Assembly (NCBI RefSeq): GCF_019656655.1
Contig: NZ_BPMV01000002.1
Coordinates: 868,001-932,000 of the forward strand
Origin: Tsukamurella sp. TY48
GTDB taxonomy: Bacteria > Actinomycetota > Actinomycetes > Mycobacteriales > Mycobacteriaceae
DNA length: 64,000 bases
Reading direction: 5' to 3'
Below the pieces are notes generated by a model that worked only from the letters and a program-made list of their open reading frames with translations, did not search any database and was not told where the DNA came from. A program made the position numbers and the translations under genes. Numbering within the stretch: the stretch's first letter is position 1; each line of letters opens with the position of its first letter. Shown piece after piece: positions 16,436 to 25,211 of the stretch.

Positions 16436-16723
16436 TCACCTCTCCTCGAAGTACGGGAGCCCACCGCGCGCGGGCCCGAACAACTCCACCACCAGGTCGA
16501 CGCGACCGGGACCATCGCCCGACCACAGCCGCTCGAGCAGAGTGTCGCATGCGGATCGATCCCCTTCGACCACCACCCGGACCCTCCCGTCCGGCTGATT
16601 GGCAGCGTATCCGAGCAGGCCGAGTTCCAGGGCCTGCGTCTTGGTCCAGTAGCGGAATCCCACTCCTTGGACTCCACCGTGCACCCAGGCCGTCATGCGC
16701 GCCTGCTCATCGACCACGGACAT
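16436..16723 (-). CDS. acyP: Acylphosphatase
   Basis: 95 residues, normal length. Hydrolyses carboxyl-phosphate bonds in small acyl phosphates. The phosphate-binding loop is GGVQGVGFRYW with the catalytic Arg; the catalytic Asn lies in GYAANQPDGRV. The ATG at 16723 overlaps the OsmC stop (TGATG). In M. tuberculosis acyP lies between smc and an OsmC-like gene; the OsmC neighbour is kept here, but smc is replaced by the YgiB-like trio. Confidence 0.93.
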   Translation of the reverse strand: MSVVDEQARMTAWVHGGVQGVGFRYWTKTQALELGLLGYAANQPDGRVRVVVEGDRSACDTLLERLWSGDGPGRVDLVVELFGPARGGLPYFEER

Positions 16724-17160
16724 CACTCCGTGGTGATGTCGAGATTGACGACGGCGCCCGCCTTGATCGTGCGCCCCACGGTGCACACCTGGTCGATGGA
16801 CCGCCGCGCCACCAGGAGGAGCCGCTCACGCGCCTCCTCGTCGAGCTCGGAGAGGTCGAGTTCCAGGACCTCGTTCAGCTCGGGGTAGGTCTCGTTCTCG
16901 CGGTCCGCGTCGCCGGAGACGCGGACGGTGGCGTCGTACCCGTCGCCGAGGCGGCGCGCCAGCGGACGGTCGGAGGCCATCCCGGTGCAGGCGGCGAGGG
17001 CGATCTTCAGCAGCTCACCGGGCGTGAACACGCCCTCGACATCGGCGGAGCCGACGAGCACCTCGGCACCGCGGGAACTGCGGCCCACGTAGCGGCGCAC
17101 GCCGGTGCGCTCCACCCACAGTTCGGTCGCAGGGGTCGGGGCGGTCGGATCGTCGGCCAT
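16723..17160 (-). CDS. OsmC-family peroxide-reducing protein
   Basis: 145 residues. OsmC/Ohr proteins reduce organic peroxides with a Cys pair; here the first Cys is in LAACTGM and the second in DQVCTVG, at family positions. The central helix GELLKIALAACTG is typical. A TAGATT -10 (minus strand, 17167-17172) lies exactly 6 nt before the ATG and no Shine-Dalgarno is visible, so the mRNA is probably leaderless. It heads the pair with acyP. Confidence 0.88.
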   Translation of the reverse strand: MADDPTAPTPATELWVERTGVRRYVGRSSRGAEVLVGSADVEGVFTPGELLKIALAACTGMASDRPLARRLGDGYDATVRVSGDADRENETYPELNEVLELDLSELDEEARERLLLVARRSIDQVCTVGRTIKAGAVVNLDITTE

Positions 17161-17166
17161 GCGACC

Positions 17167-17217
17167 AATCTACCCGCACCGTCGGCCTTCCCCGGGTTCG
17201 ACGGCCAGCGGTACGGT
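17167..17217. promoter_or_regulatory. Divergent leaderless promoters of the OsmC and DUF1648 genes
   Basis: Minus-strand TAGATT (17167-17172) sits 6 nt before the OsmC ATG, and plus-strand TACGGT (17212-17217) sits 6 nt before the DUF1648 ATG. Both fit the actinobacterial -10 consensus TANNNT, with a spacing that would place transcription starts on the A of the start codon. No -35 is obvious. Both calls rest on pattern and spacing only. Confidence 0.5.
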
Positions 17218-17223
17218 CCTTGC

Positions 17224-17718
17224 ATGCGGACACGATGGTGGATCTTCCTCGGTTCCGTCCTTCTCTGCGGCGCCGCGCTGACGTGGGCGGCGGTGTCCGG
17301 TCCCGATCCGTTTCCGACCCACTTCTCCTTCCGCGGCGATGCCACGTCGTGGGCCCCGAAAAGCGAGGCGCTGACCACCCTCGGCCTGCTGGCGGGCGGG
17401 CTCGCGATCCTGTTCGGCGGACTCGCGGCGTTCGCACCGAAACTGCCCGATTCGGCGATCAACACCCCGCGTCGCGGGTACTGGTTGACACCGCAGCACC
17501 GCCCGGAGTTCGACGCGACCATGTCCCGGTTCTTCCTCGCCATCGGCGCCCTGACGCAGCTCATGTTCGCGGGCATCTTCCTGTGCGCGACCGCGCAGCC
17601 GAGCGGCGGCACCGTCGCCCTCGTTCCCGCGATCGGCCTGCTCGCGATCCTGGGCGTCGTCGTCTATCTCGTGCAGCACCTGCTCACCGCGCCCGCCCGG
17701 TCGTCGTCGCCGTCGTGA
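17224..17718 (+). CDS. DUF1648-type small membrane protein
   Basis: 164 residues with four hydrophobic segments (IFLGSVLLCGAALTWAAV, TLGLLAGGLAILFGGLAAF, FFLAIGALTQLMFAGIFLC, LVPAIGLLAILGVVVYLV). The loop after the first helix, DPFPTHFSFRGDATSWAPK, is the DUF1648 signature (P-x-H-[WF]-x3-G). DUF1648 is also found in SdpI-type immunity proteins, but the SdpI domain itself is not seen. Function unknown. Plus-strand gene standing alone between two minus-strand housekeeping runs. Confidence 0.72.
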   Translation: MRTRWWIFLGSVLLCGAALTWAAVSGPDPFPTHFSFRGDATSWAPKSEALTTLGLLAGGLAILFGGLAAFAPKLPDSAINTPRRGYWLTPQHRPEFDATMSRFFLAIGALTQLMFAGIFLCATAQPSGGTVALVPAIGLLAILGVVVYLVQHLLTAPARSSSPS

Positions 17719-17734
17719 TCGCCGGCGATCGCGG

Positions 17735-18595
17735 TCAGCGGCGCGGCACGGTCTGGCAGGTGGGACAGAAGTGCGATCCCCGGTTCATGAATTGCTCACG
17801 CCGCATGATGGTTCCGCAGCGGCGGCATGGCTCACCGTCGCGCGCGTAGGCGTTGAGGGATCGCTCGAAGTAGCCGGATTGCCCGTTGACGTTCACGTAC
17901 AGCGCATCGAAGCTGGTGCCGCCCTGGTCCAGTGCCCTACGCATCACGCCGGTGGCATCGTCGATGAGCCGGCCCAGCGCGGGCTTGGTGAGCGCGGAAG
18001 CGTGGCGCCGCCCGTGAACGCCGGCGAGCCACAGTGCCTCGTCGGCGTAGATGTTGCCCACGCCGGAGATCACCGTCTGGTCCAGCAGGACGCGCTTGAT
18101 CTCCGTGTCCTTGGCCTTCATCCGGCTGATCACTGCGGCCCGGTCGAATCGCTCGTCCAACGGATCCCGGGCGATGTGCGCCACCGATTCCGGGACGAGG
18201 GTGCCATCCACCTCGACGAGCGGGTCCACCGCCCAGCCGCCGAAGGTGCGCTGGTCGACGAACCGGAGCACGGCACCGTCGTCGAGCCCGGCCCGGATGC
18301 GCAGGTGCGTGTCCAGCCCCTCGCCCACCAGCATCTGACCGCTCATGCCGAGGTGCACCACGACCGCGGTGTCGGCGGGCCGGCCGCCGCGCTCGAGCGG
18401 GAGCCAGAGGAACTTGCCCCGGCGCTCGGCCGACGAGACCGTGCTGCCGGTGATCTGACCGATCAGGTCGGCGTCGCCCGCCACGTGGCGGCGCGCGGCG
18501 CGCGGGTGCAGCACCTCGACCGAGGTCACCGTGCGACCCACCAGGTGATCCGCCAGACCGCGGCGCACCACCTCGACCTCGGGCAGTTCGGGCAT
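17735..18595 (-). CDS. mutM: Formamidopyrimidine-DNA glycosylase
   Basis: 286 residues. Excises oxidised purines such as 8-oxoguanine and cleaves the abasic site. The catalytic N-terminus is [13 protein letters not shown] after Met removal (Pro nucleophile, Glu general acid). The H2TH region is [14 protein letters not shown], and the C-terminal zinc finger has CRRCG and CPTCQ. Its ATG overlaps the rnc stop (TGATG); the rnc-mutM pairing is conserved across actinobacteria. Its 3' end faces the DUF1648 gene with a 16-bp gap. Confidence 0.97.
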   Translation of the reverse strand: MPELPEVEVVRRGLADHLVGRTVTSVEVLHPRAARRHVAGDADLIGQITGSTVSSAERRGKFLWLPLERGGRPADTAVVVHLGMSGQMLVGEGLDTHLRIRAGLDDGAVLRFVDQRTFGGWAVDPLVEVDGTLVPESVAHIARDPLDERFDRAAVISRMKAKDTEIKRVLLDQTVISGVGNIYADEALWLAGVHGRRHASALTKPALGRLIDDATGVMRRALDQGGTSFDALYVNVNGQSGYFERSLNAYARDGEPCRRCGTIMRREQFMNRGSHFCPTCQTVPRR

Positions 18596-19359
18596 CAGGC
18601 CGGCTCGGGTGCGGCCGATTCCTCGGATCCGGCGGTGACGGAATCGTCGGCGTCCAGCGCCTTCCAGGCCGCGGCGGCGGCCCTCTGCTCGGCCTCCTTC
18701 TTGGTGCGGCCCACGCCCTCGCCGAGGTCGCGCTCGTCCACCACGACCACGGCGGTGAACTCCTTGTCGTGGTCCGGGCCCGTGGAGGTGATCCGGTAGG
18801 CGGGCACCCCGAGGTCGCGCTCGGCGGTGAGCTCCTGCAGGGAGGTCTTCCAGTCGAGCCCGGCGCCCATGGTGGACGAGGTGTTCAGCATCGGCTCGAA
18901 CAGGCGCAGCACCACGTCACGGGCGGTGTCGATGCCGTGCTCGATGTGGATGGCGCCGAGCAGAGCCTCCATGCCGTCGGCGAGGATCGAGTCCTTGTCG
19001 CGGCCGCCGGTGAGCTCCTCGCCGCGGCCGAGGTACAGGTGCGCGCCGAGGCCGCCCTCCCCCAGCTTGCGGGCCACCCGGGCCAGCGCGTGCATGTTGA
19101 CGACGCTGGCGCGGATCTTGGCGAGTTCACCCTCGGGCTTGTCCGGATGCGTGGTGTACAGCCACTCGGTGACGGAGATACCCAGCACGCTGTCGCCGAG
19201 GAACTCGAGGCGCTCGTTGGTGGGGAGCCCGCCGGCCTCATAGGCGTACGAGCGATGGGTCAGGGCCAGGGTGAGCAGCTCGTCGTCCAGCCCGACGCCC
19301 AGTGCCTCCAGCAGCGGGGTGCGATCCGACGCGGGCGGCGCGGGCAGACGCTTGCTCAC
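18595..19359 (-). CDS. rnc: Ribonuclease III
   Basis: 254 residues. Cleaves double-stranded RNA in rRNA precursors and some mRNAs. The signature [13 protein letters not shown] (catalytic Glu and Asp) and the second acidic site [11 protein letters not shown] are present, followed by a double-stranded-RNA-binding domain with [18 protein letters not shown]. The C-terminal 20 residues are an acidic tail. The GTG start at 19359 overlaps the DUF177 stop (GTGA), so the two are probably translated together. Confidence 0.97.
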   Translation of the reverse strand: MSKRLPAPPASDRTPLLEALGVGLDDELLTLALTHRSYAYEAGGLPTNERLEFLGDSVLGISVTEWLYTTHPDKPEGELAKIRASVVNMHALARVARKLGEGGLGAHLYLGRGEELTGGRDKDSILADGMEALLGAIHIEHGIDTARDVVLRLFEPMLNTSSTMGAGLDWKTSLQELTAERDLGVPAYRITSTGPDHDKEFTAVVVVDERDLGEGVGRTKKEAEQRAAAAAWKALDADDSVTAGSEESAAPEPA

Positions 19360-19943
19360 GTGCGGTCGGCCTCGCCCTCGGCGGCGCCGGGGCCGAACTT
19401 CGCGAGCTTGGCCCACCGCGGGTCGATCTGCTCGTGGGCGTGGCCGGGCTCGAGCTCGGCGAGACGCTCACCGCAGCCCTGGCACAGGCCCGGGCAGTCC
19501 TCGGCGCACAGCGGGGAGAGCGGCAGTTCCAGCGCGACGCCGTCGATGATGGCCTGCTCGAGATCGATCATGTCGTCGTCGATGCGGAACATCTCATCGT
19601 CGTCGGTGGTCTTGTCGGTCTCACTGTCCGGGTACGCGAACAGCTCGGTGAGGAACAGGTTGACCGCGCCGGAGACGTCGGCGAGGCACCGCGCGCACTG
19701 TCCGGTGGTGTCGGCGCTCACGGTGCCGGTCACCAGCACGCCCTCGGAGACCGCCTGCACCTGGAGATCCATGTCGATCTCCTCGCCGGTGTCGATGCCG
19801 ATGAGGTCGACGCCGATCCGACCGGGGGCGGCCACGGTGCGGTGCACCTGCGCCGATGTACCGGGCCGGCGGCCGAAGCTGCGGACATCGAGGACGTACG
19901 GCTTACCGGCCGGCTGACGTACGGCCGTCTGGATTTCGTTCAC
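19356..19943 (-). CDS. DUF177 / YceD-family protein
   Basis: 195 residues. YceD proteins are linked to 23S rRNA accumulation and usually sit beside rpmF. Family marks are [13 protein letters not shown] (CxxC) and [16 protein letters not shown] (a second Cys cluster), suggesting metal binding. Here the next gene is rnc instead of rpmF, as in mycobacteria (Rv2926c). The gene lies 72 bp downstream of sepIVA. Confidence 0.88.
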   Translation of the reverse strand: MNEIQTAVRQPAGKPYVLDVRSFGRRPGTSAQVHRTVAAPGRIGVDLIGIDTGEEIDMDLQVQAVSEGVLVTGTVSADTTGQCARCLADVSGAVNLFLTELFAYPDSETDKTTDDDEMFRIDDDMIDLEQAIIDGVALELPLSPLCAEDCPGLCQGCGERLAELEPGHAHEQIDPRWAKLAKFGPGAAEGEADRT

Positions 19944-20015
19944 AACTACCTCGGTGTAGGTCGACGATTCGAGTCAAACACCCGAGTGTACGTCCGATGC
20001 GGTGTGGTGCGCCAG

Positions 20016-20807
20016 CTACCGCGCCTCGGCGCGGGAATCGGCGAATTCCTCCAGGTAGCCGTCGGTGGCGCCGTGGTCGCTGTAGTCGTGCACACCGGCC
20101 GCGGTGCGCAGCTGCTGACGGCCGCGGTTCACCGAGCGGACGGTGGCGCCGAGCACCTCTTCGAACTGCGCGAGCTTGGTGTCCACGTACACGTCGCACT
20201 CGCCACGCAGCCGGTCGGACTCGGCGTGGGCGGCGTCGATGATGCGATCCGATTCGGCCTTGGCGGCCGCGACCACCTCGGTGGCCGAGACGAGGCGCTC
20301 CTGCTCGGCGATGCCCTCGGCAACCGAGCGCTGGTAGGTGGCGTTGCCGTCGGCGGTGAGACGGTCGGCCTCGGCGCGGGCGCGGCCGGTGACGGCCTCG
20401 TACTCGCGCTGGGCGCCGCGGCGGATGCGCTCGTCCTCGGCGCGGGCCTCAGCGACCAGGCCGGTGGCGTGCTGGTGCGCCTCGGCGACCATGCGGTCCG
20501 CCTGCGCCTTGGCGTCGGAGAGGATGCGATCGGCCTCGGCGCGCGAACGGCTCAGCGTGGCGTCGGCCTCGGAGTTCGCCTGGTTGACGGTGGTGTCGTA
20601 GTGGGTACGCGCCTCGCTGACCAGGCGATCCTTCTGATCGAGCACGTCCTGTGCGTCGTCGAGGTCGGCCGGGAAGGCGTCGCGGATGTCGTCGAGGAGT
20701 TCGAGGACGTCGCCGCGCGGTACGAGGCAGCCCGCGGTCATGGGGACGCTGCGCGCCTCCTCGAGGATCGCTCCCAGCTCGTCCAGCGCTTCGAAAACTC
20801 GGTACAC
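20016..20807 (-). CDS. sepIVA: SepIVA-like DivIVA-domain septation protein
   Basis: 263 residues. The N-terminal 60 residues (MYRVFEALDELGAILEEA and VPRGDVLELLDDIRDAFP) match the DivIVA-like start of mycobacterial SepIVA (Rv2927c). The rest to about residue 230 is a long Ala/Glu/Arg-rich coiled coil with repeating ADR units (RAEADRILSDAKAQADRM). In mycobacteria SepIVA is required for septation and affects polar peptidoglycan synthesis. Position directly upstream of DUF177-rnc-mutM is the same as in M. tuberculosis. Confidence 0.88.
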   Translation of the reverse strand: MYRVFEALDELGAILEEARSVPMTAGCLVPRGDVLELLDDIRDAFPADLDDAQDVLDQKDRLVSEARTHYDTTVNQANSEADATLSRSRAEADRILSDAKAQADRMVAEAHQHATGLVAEARAEDERIRRGAQREYEAVTGRARAEADRLTADGNATYQRSVAEGIAEQERLVSATEVVAAAKAESDRIIDAAHAESDRLRGECDVYVDTKLAQFEEVLGATVRSVNRGRQQLRTAAGVHDYSDHGATDGYLEEFADSRAEAR

Positions 20808-20909
20808 GGCCTTACCCCTTCGCCCACGGTCACCTCGTGGCGACCGCTACACCATTGTGACGCGTGGTGCCGCTGATTCGTCGGATCCGCCCGGGCGCGT
20901 GTCGGTGGT

Positions 20910-21386
20910 TCAGCCGCCGAGCTTGGCGTCCAGCGCGGCCTGCACGTTGGCCGGGATCAGCGCCGAGACATCACCGCCCAATTTGCGCACCTCCTTGACC
21001 AGGGAACTCGACACGTACGAGTACTGGGGTGCGGTGGTGAGGAAGGCGGTCTCGACGTCGGTGAGGTGCATGTTCATGCCCGCCATCGGTAGCTCGTAAT
21101 CGAAGTCGGTGGAGTTGCGCAGCCCCTTCACGATGCAGGCCATCCCCCGATCGCGGGCGTAATCGACGAGCAGGCCCTCCCACCGTTCGACGGTGACGCC
21201 CGGCAGGTCGGCGATGTTCTCCTCGATCAGCGCGATCCGCTCGTCGATCGAGAACATCCCCTGCTTGTTGGGGTTGACCACCACGGTGATCACCAGCTCG
21301 TCGAAGAGCTTCGCAGCGCGGCGGAAGATATCCAGGTGGCCGTTGGTCATCGGGTCGAACGATCCGGGGCAGCACGCCTTACTCAT
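20910..21386 (-). CDS. coaD: Phosphopantetheine adenylyltransferase
   Basis: 158 residues. Catalyses the fourth step of CoA synthesis, from 4'-phosphopantetheine and ATP. The nucleotidyltransferase motif reads CPGSFDPMTNGHLDIFRRA, and the C-terminal motif is YVSSSLVKE. Start ATG at 21386 overlaps the rsmD stop (ATGA), the usual rsmD-coaD arrangement. CoA from this pathway would also supply the arm of the carrier protein in the polysaccharide cluster. Confidence 0.97.
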   Translation of the reverse strand: MSKACCPGSFDPMTNGHLDIFRRAAKLFDELVITVVVNPNKQGMFSIDERIALIEENIADLPGVTVERWEGLLVDYARDRGMACIVKGLRNSTDFDYELPMAGMNMHLTDVETAFLTTAPQYSYVSSSLVKEVRKLGGDVSALIPANVQAALDAKLGG

Positions 21387-21943
21387 GCCGGTAGATCCTG
21401 CCAGACGGCCATCTCGATGCGGGTCTCCCCGTAGTCGCGGTTCATGACGGGTTCGAGTCCGTCGGGCCAGGTCGCCGACGGTGTGCGCGCCGACCGCTCC
21501 AGCACCACGTAGGCGTCGGGATTGAGCCATCCGTGCGTGAGGGCGGCCAGGTCGGCGTCGACGGTGGCGGCCGGCACGTCGTAGGGCGGGTCGAGGAAGA
21601 CGAGGTCGAAGGGCTCGGGCGTGCCGCCGAGGTAGCTGCCCGTGCTCCCCCGGCGCACCGTCGCCCCCGGGAGGCCGACGGTGCGGGCGTTGTCCTTGGC
21701 GATCGCAGCGGCCTTGGCGTCGTGATCGACGAGGACGGTGCGCGCCGCGCCACGGGACAGCGCCTCCAGCCCGAGCGCGCCGGATCCGGCGTAGAGGTCG
21801 AGGACGGCGAGGTCGTCGAAGTCCAGGCGTGCGACGAGCGCGCTGAAGACGGCCTCGCGCACCCGGTCCGAGGTGGGGCGGGTGCCGCGGGGCGGCACCG
21901 CGAGCCGGCGCCCGCGGGCCGCCCCCGCGATGATCCTGGTCAT
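21383..21943 (-). CDS. rsmD: 16S rRNA (guanine966-N2)-methyltransferase
   Basis: 186 residues. Motif I for S-adenosylmethionine is LDLYAGSGALGLEALSRG, and the N6/N2-methylase motif is VFLDPPYD. The N-terminus MTRIIAGAARGRRLAVPP followed by RPTSDRVREAVFSAL is highly typical. I chose ATG 21943 rather than the longer frame to 22042, because the family begins at this RIIAG strand. Confidence 0.96.
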   Translation of the reverse strand: MTRIIAGAARGRRLAVPPRGTRPTSDRVREAVFSALVARLDFDDLAVLDLYAGSGALGLEALSRGAARTVLVDHDAKAAAIAKDNARTVGLPGATVRRGSTGSYLGGTPEPFDLVFLDPPYDVPAATVDADLAALTHGWLNPDAYVVLERSARTPSATWPDGLEPVMNRDYGETRIEMAVWQDLPA

Positions 21944-21965
21944 GGGACCAGTGTCGCAGCAGCGA

Positions 21966-23378
21966 TCAGGCCGCGGCCTTCGCCTCCTCGATCTGCGCGA
22001 GTCGCGTGGCGTTGGTGTCCGGACCGGGTACCTCGGTGCCACGGATCGAGCAGCCCTTGGTCTCCTGCAGGAAGGGCAGTGCGATGAGGCCGATCACGCA
22101 GGCGCCCATCATGTAGACCGCCGGGAAGAGGTTCCACCCGGTTCCCTCCACCACGGCGTCGTTCACCAACGGCGCCGTGCCGCCGAACATCGCCGTGGCC
22201 ACGTTGTAGGAGATCGCGAAGCCCGCGTACCGCACCTGCGTCGGGAACATGGCCGGGAAGGTCGCGGTGATGGTCGACAGCTGCGGGATGTACAGCAGAC
22301 CCAGCACCACGAATCCGAGTACCGCCCACCAGAACCCCTGGCCCATGAGCCAGAACATGGGTACGGCCATGACGAGCAGGCCGATCAACGAGATCCACCA
22401 CATCGGTTTGCGGCCGGTGCGGTCGGACAGTGCGCCGAAGAACGGGATGCACAGCGCCATGGCCAGTTGGCCGATCAGCATGAGCACCGAGGTATCCGAT
22501 TCGGTGAGGCCGATCGTGTTCTGCAGGTACGTGGGCATGTAGGCCAGCAGCGTGTAATTGGCCACGTTGAGCGCGACCACCATGCCGAACATGATCATGA
22601 TGGGGCGCTTGTAGTCCCGCAGTAGCGAGGTGAAGCGATCCCACGCCGAACCCTGCGCCTCCTGCTCGTCCGCCATCTCCTCGAACACCGGGGTGTCGTC
22701 GAGCTGGTTACGCAGGTACCACCCCACGAAGCCCAGTGGAATCGCCACGAAGAACGGGATCCGCCAGCCCCAGGAGTACATCTCCTCGCTGGTCAGGAAC
22801 TGCTGCATCATCAGCACGAAAGCGGTGCCGCCCGCGAAGCCGCACATGGTGCCGAATTCGAGGAAACTCCCGTACTTTCCGCGTTTGTCGTCGGGCGAGT
22901 ACTCCGCCATGAAGGTGGCGGCGCCACCGTACTCGCCGCCGGTCGAGAAGCCCTGGACCACGCGCAGGCCGATCAGCAGGATCGGTGCCAGAACACCCAC
23001 CTGGGCGTACGTCGGGAGCACGCCGATCAGTGCGGTGGAGGTTGCCATCAGCAGAATCGTGGTGGCCAGCACCACTTTCCGGCCGAGTCGATCACCGAGC
23101 GGGCCCCAGACGAACCCGCCCAGGGGACGCAGCGCGAACGAGACGGCGAACCCGAGCAGTGTGCCGAGTGTGCCGAGGGTTCCGGGGAAGAACGCTTGAG
23201 TCAGATACGCGGTGGTGGCGGCGTAGACGCCGTAGTCGAACCATTCGGTGAAGTTGCCCATCGCTGATGCCGCGATGGCCTTGTGCAGTGTCTTCTTCCG
23301 TTCCTGCTCGGTCTCCTGGAGCCCCACTGTCGACAGCGGCGAACTCCCGGACGTTGTTGAGTTATCAGGCATGCTCAT
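21966..23378 (-). CDS. MFS transporter, metabolite:H+ symporter family (ProP-like)
   Basis: 470 residues with 12 predicted membrane segments. The first helix region IAASAMGNFTEWFDYGVYA and the loop FGPLGDRLGRK-type segment (VWGPLGDRLGRKVVLATTI) are hallmarks of the MHS family, which includes ProP and KgtP. GFSTGGEYGGAATFMAEYSP is the family signature between helices 4 and 5. Candidate substrates are proline, glycine betaine or a carboxylate. Osmolyte uptake would fit an organism that also makes ectoine, but the sequence does not fix the substrate. Confidence 0.85.
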   Translation of the reverse strand: MSMPDNSTTSGSSPLSTVGLQETEQERKKTLHKAIAASAMGNFTEWFDYGVYAATTAYLTQAFFPGTLGTLGTLLGFAVSFALRPLGGFVWGPLGDRLGRKVVLATTILLMATSTALIGVLPTYAQVGVLAPILLIGLRVVQGFSTGGEYGGAATFMAEYSPDDKRGKYGSFLEFGTMCGFAGGTAFVLMMQQFLTSEEMYSWGWRIPFFVAIPLGFVGWYLRNQLDDTPVFEEMADEQEAQGSAWDRFTSLLRDYKRPIMIMFGMVVALNVANYTLLAYMPTYLQNTIGLTESDTSVLMLIGQLAMALCIPFFGALSDRTGRKPMWWISLIGLLVMAVPMFWLMGQGFWWAVLGFVVLGLLYIPQLSTITATFPAMFPTQVRYAGFAISYNVATAMFGGTAPLVNDAVVEGTGWNLFPAVYMMGACVIGLIALPFLQETKGCSIRGTEVPGPDTNATRLAQIEEAKAAA

Positions 23379-23501
23379 CAGCCCCTGGCGTTGGTCACCG
23401 TGCGGACCGGGCTGCCTGTGGCTAGACGAGCGGGCCCACCGGACGTGTGATTACCGCGCATTCGACGTTAACAGAGTTGATGTTCGGTTCTCGCCTTCGC
23501 C

Positions 23502-23519
23502 GTTCACCTGGTGGACACC
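23502..23519 (+). promoter_or_regulatory. PHO-box-like direct repeat upstream of phoD
   Basis: GTTCACC, 4 nt, then GGACACC: two 7-mers at 11-bp spacing, the arrangement of PhoP / RegX3-type PHO boxes in actinobacteria (consensus GTTCACC). The first unit is perfect, the second matches 5 of 7. The site lies 67 bp before the PhoD start in a 207-bp divergent gap that also serves the MFS gene. Confidence 0.45.
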
Positions 23520-23585
23520 CTCTCCCATCCGCGCTGGTAACCCGGTGTTCGCCGGCCGGGAACTCGGCTGCGCCATCCTCCTCGC

Positions 23586-25211
23586 ATGCCCCTCAGCGAT
23601 TCTCAGTCCAGCCCGCTTCGATCCGCCTCCTCCCGGCGATCCGTCCTCAAAGCCGGTGCCGCCGGCGCGCTCCTGATCCCCGCGGGATCACTCCTGGCCG
23701 CGTGCGGCGGATCGTCCTCGACGGGGGCCGGCGCGTCGTCGTCCGGGCTGGTCACGGGCCGGCCGAACCTGACCCACGGCATCGCCTCGGGCGATCCGCG
23801 CACCGACGGCGCGCTGATCTGGGCGCGGTCCGATGCACCCGCGCGGATGATCGTGGAGACCGCGTCGTCGGAGTCCTTCTCCAATGCCCGCCGCTTCGAG
23901 GGACCGCAGCTCGATCCGTCGAGCGACGGTGCGGGCCGGTTCCGCATCACGGGTCTGGAATCCGGCCAGACGGTGCACTATCGGGTCACCCTGGAGGGCG
24001 AGAACGGCGCGCGCTCCGAGCAGCTCAGCGGCACCTTCCGCACGGCGCCGTCCGCGGCGCAGAACATCAAGTTCGCCTGGTCGGGGGACGTGGTGGGCCA
24101 GGGCTGGGGCATCAACCGGGACGGCGGAATGGCGATCATGGGGGCAATCGCCGATGGCCGCCCCGACTTCTTCCTGCACTCCGGCGACGCCATCTACGCG
24201 GACAACCCCGTCCCCGAGACGCAGAAGCAGAACGACGGCGGCATCTACCGGAACGTGACCTCCGATGCGAAGAGCCGGGTGGCGCAGACCCTGAACGATT
24301 TCCGGGGGAACTACGCCTACAACCTCACCGATGACCACTACCGCCGGTTCGCGGCGACCGTGCCGCAGTTGATCCAGTGGGACGACCACGAGGTGGTCAA
24401 CAACTGGTACCCGGGCGAGAGCCTCGCCGGACAGAACCGCAAGGGCTACACGGAGACCGACGTGAACAAGCTCGCCGATGCGGCGTACCAGGCGTGGCGG
24501 GAATGGCAGCCCGTCCAGCCCACCGAGGCCGCCGACGGCAGGCTCTACCGCAAGATCTCGTACGGCCCGCTCCTGGACGTCTTCGTCCTCGATATGCGCA
24601 GCTACAAGGACCCCAACCCGAATGCCTGGGCGCAGTCCAACGACGCCGGCATCCTGGGCGCGAAGCAGACGCAGTGGCTGATCGACGGACTGACCTCGTC
24701 GACCGCGGTGTGGAAGGTGGTGGCCAACGATCTGCCGCTGAGCATCGTGGTCCCCGACGCCGCCACCGATCCCAAGGACGGCGGCCCGAAGTCGATGGAA
24801 GCCGTGGCCCAGGGCGAGAACGGCGCCCCGCTGGGCCGTGAGATCGCCTTCTCCCGCATCCTGTCCCAGACCAAGGACGTCCGGAACATCGTCTACCTGA
24901 CGGCCGATGTGCACTACACCGCCGCGATCTCGTACCACCCCGATCGCGCGGGATTCCAGGACTTCTCGCCGTTCTGGGAGTTCGTCTCCGGTCCGCTCAA
25001 CGCCGGCGCCTTCCCGAAGAGCCCGCTGGACGGCACCTTCGGCGCCCAGTACGAGTTCGTGCACGCACCGGACAAGGCGAACGTCTCCCCCGCCGAGGGA
25101 TTCCAGCACTACGGCGAGGTGACGATCGATGCCGGTTCCCGCGCGCTCACGGTGAACCTGCGCGACGCCAAGGGCGCGGCGCTCTACACCAAGGAGTTGG
25201 CACCGGCGTAA
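23586..25211 (+). CDS. phoD: PhoD-family alkaline phosphatase, Tat lipoprotein
   Basis: 541 residues. Signal peptide with twin arginines (SRRSVLKAGAAGALLIPAG) and a lipobox LLAAC, so export is by Tat with probable lipid anchoring. The PhoD_N domain (about 55-150: NLTHGIASGDPRTDGALIW) precedes the metallophosphatase domain, with SGDAIYAD, WDDHEVVNNW and LTADVHYTA as metal-ligand motifs. It releases phosphate from phosphodi- and monoesters outside the membrane. A PHO-box-like repeat lies upstream. The last 28 bp overlap the end of the convergent FMN monooxygenase gene. Confidence 0.93.
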   Translation: MPLSDSQSSPLRSASSRRSVLKAGAAGALLIPAGSLLAACGGSSSTGAGASSSGLVTGRPNLTHGIASGDPRTDGALIWARSDAPARMIVETASSESFSNARRFEGPQLDPSSDGAGRFRITGLESGQTVHYRVTLEGENGARSEQLSGTFRTAPSAAQNIKFAWSGDVVGQGWGINRDGGMAIMGAIADGRPDFFLHSGDAIYADNPVPETQKQNDGGIYRNVTSDAKSRVAQTLNDFRGNYAYNLTDDHYRRFAATVPQLIQWDDHEVVNNWYPGESLAGQNRKGYTETDVNKLADAAYQAWREWQPVQPTEAADGRLYRKISYGPLLDVFVLDMRSYKDPNPNAWAQSNDAGILGAKQTQWLIDGLTSSTAVWKVVANDLPLSIVVPDAATDPKDGGPKSMEAVAQGENGAPLGREIAFSRILSQTKDVRNIVYLTADVHYTAAISYHPDRAGFQDFSPFWEFVSGPLNAGAFPKSPLDGTFGAQYEFVHAPDKANVSPAEGFQHYGEVTIDAGSRALTVNLRDAKGAALYTKELAPA

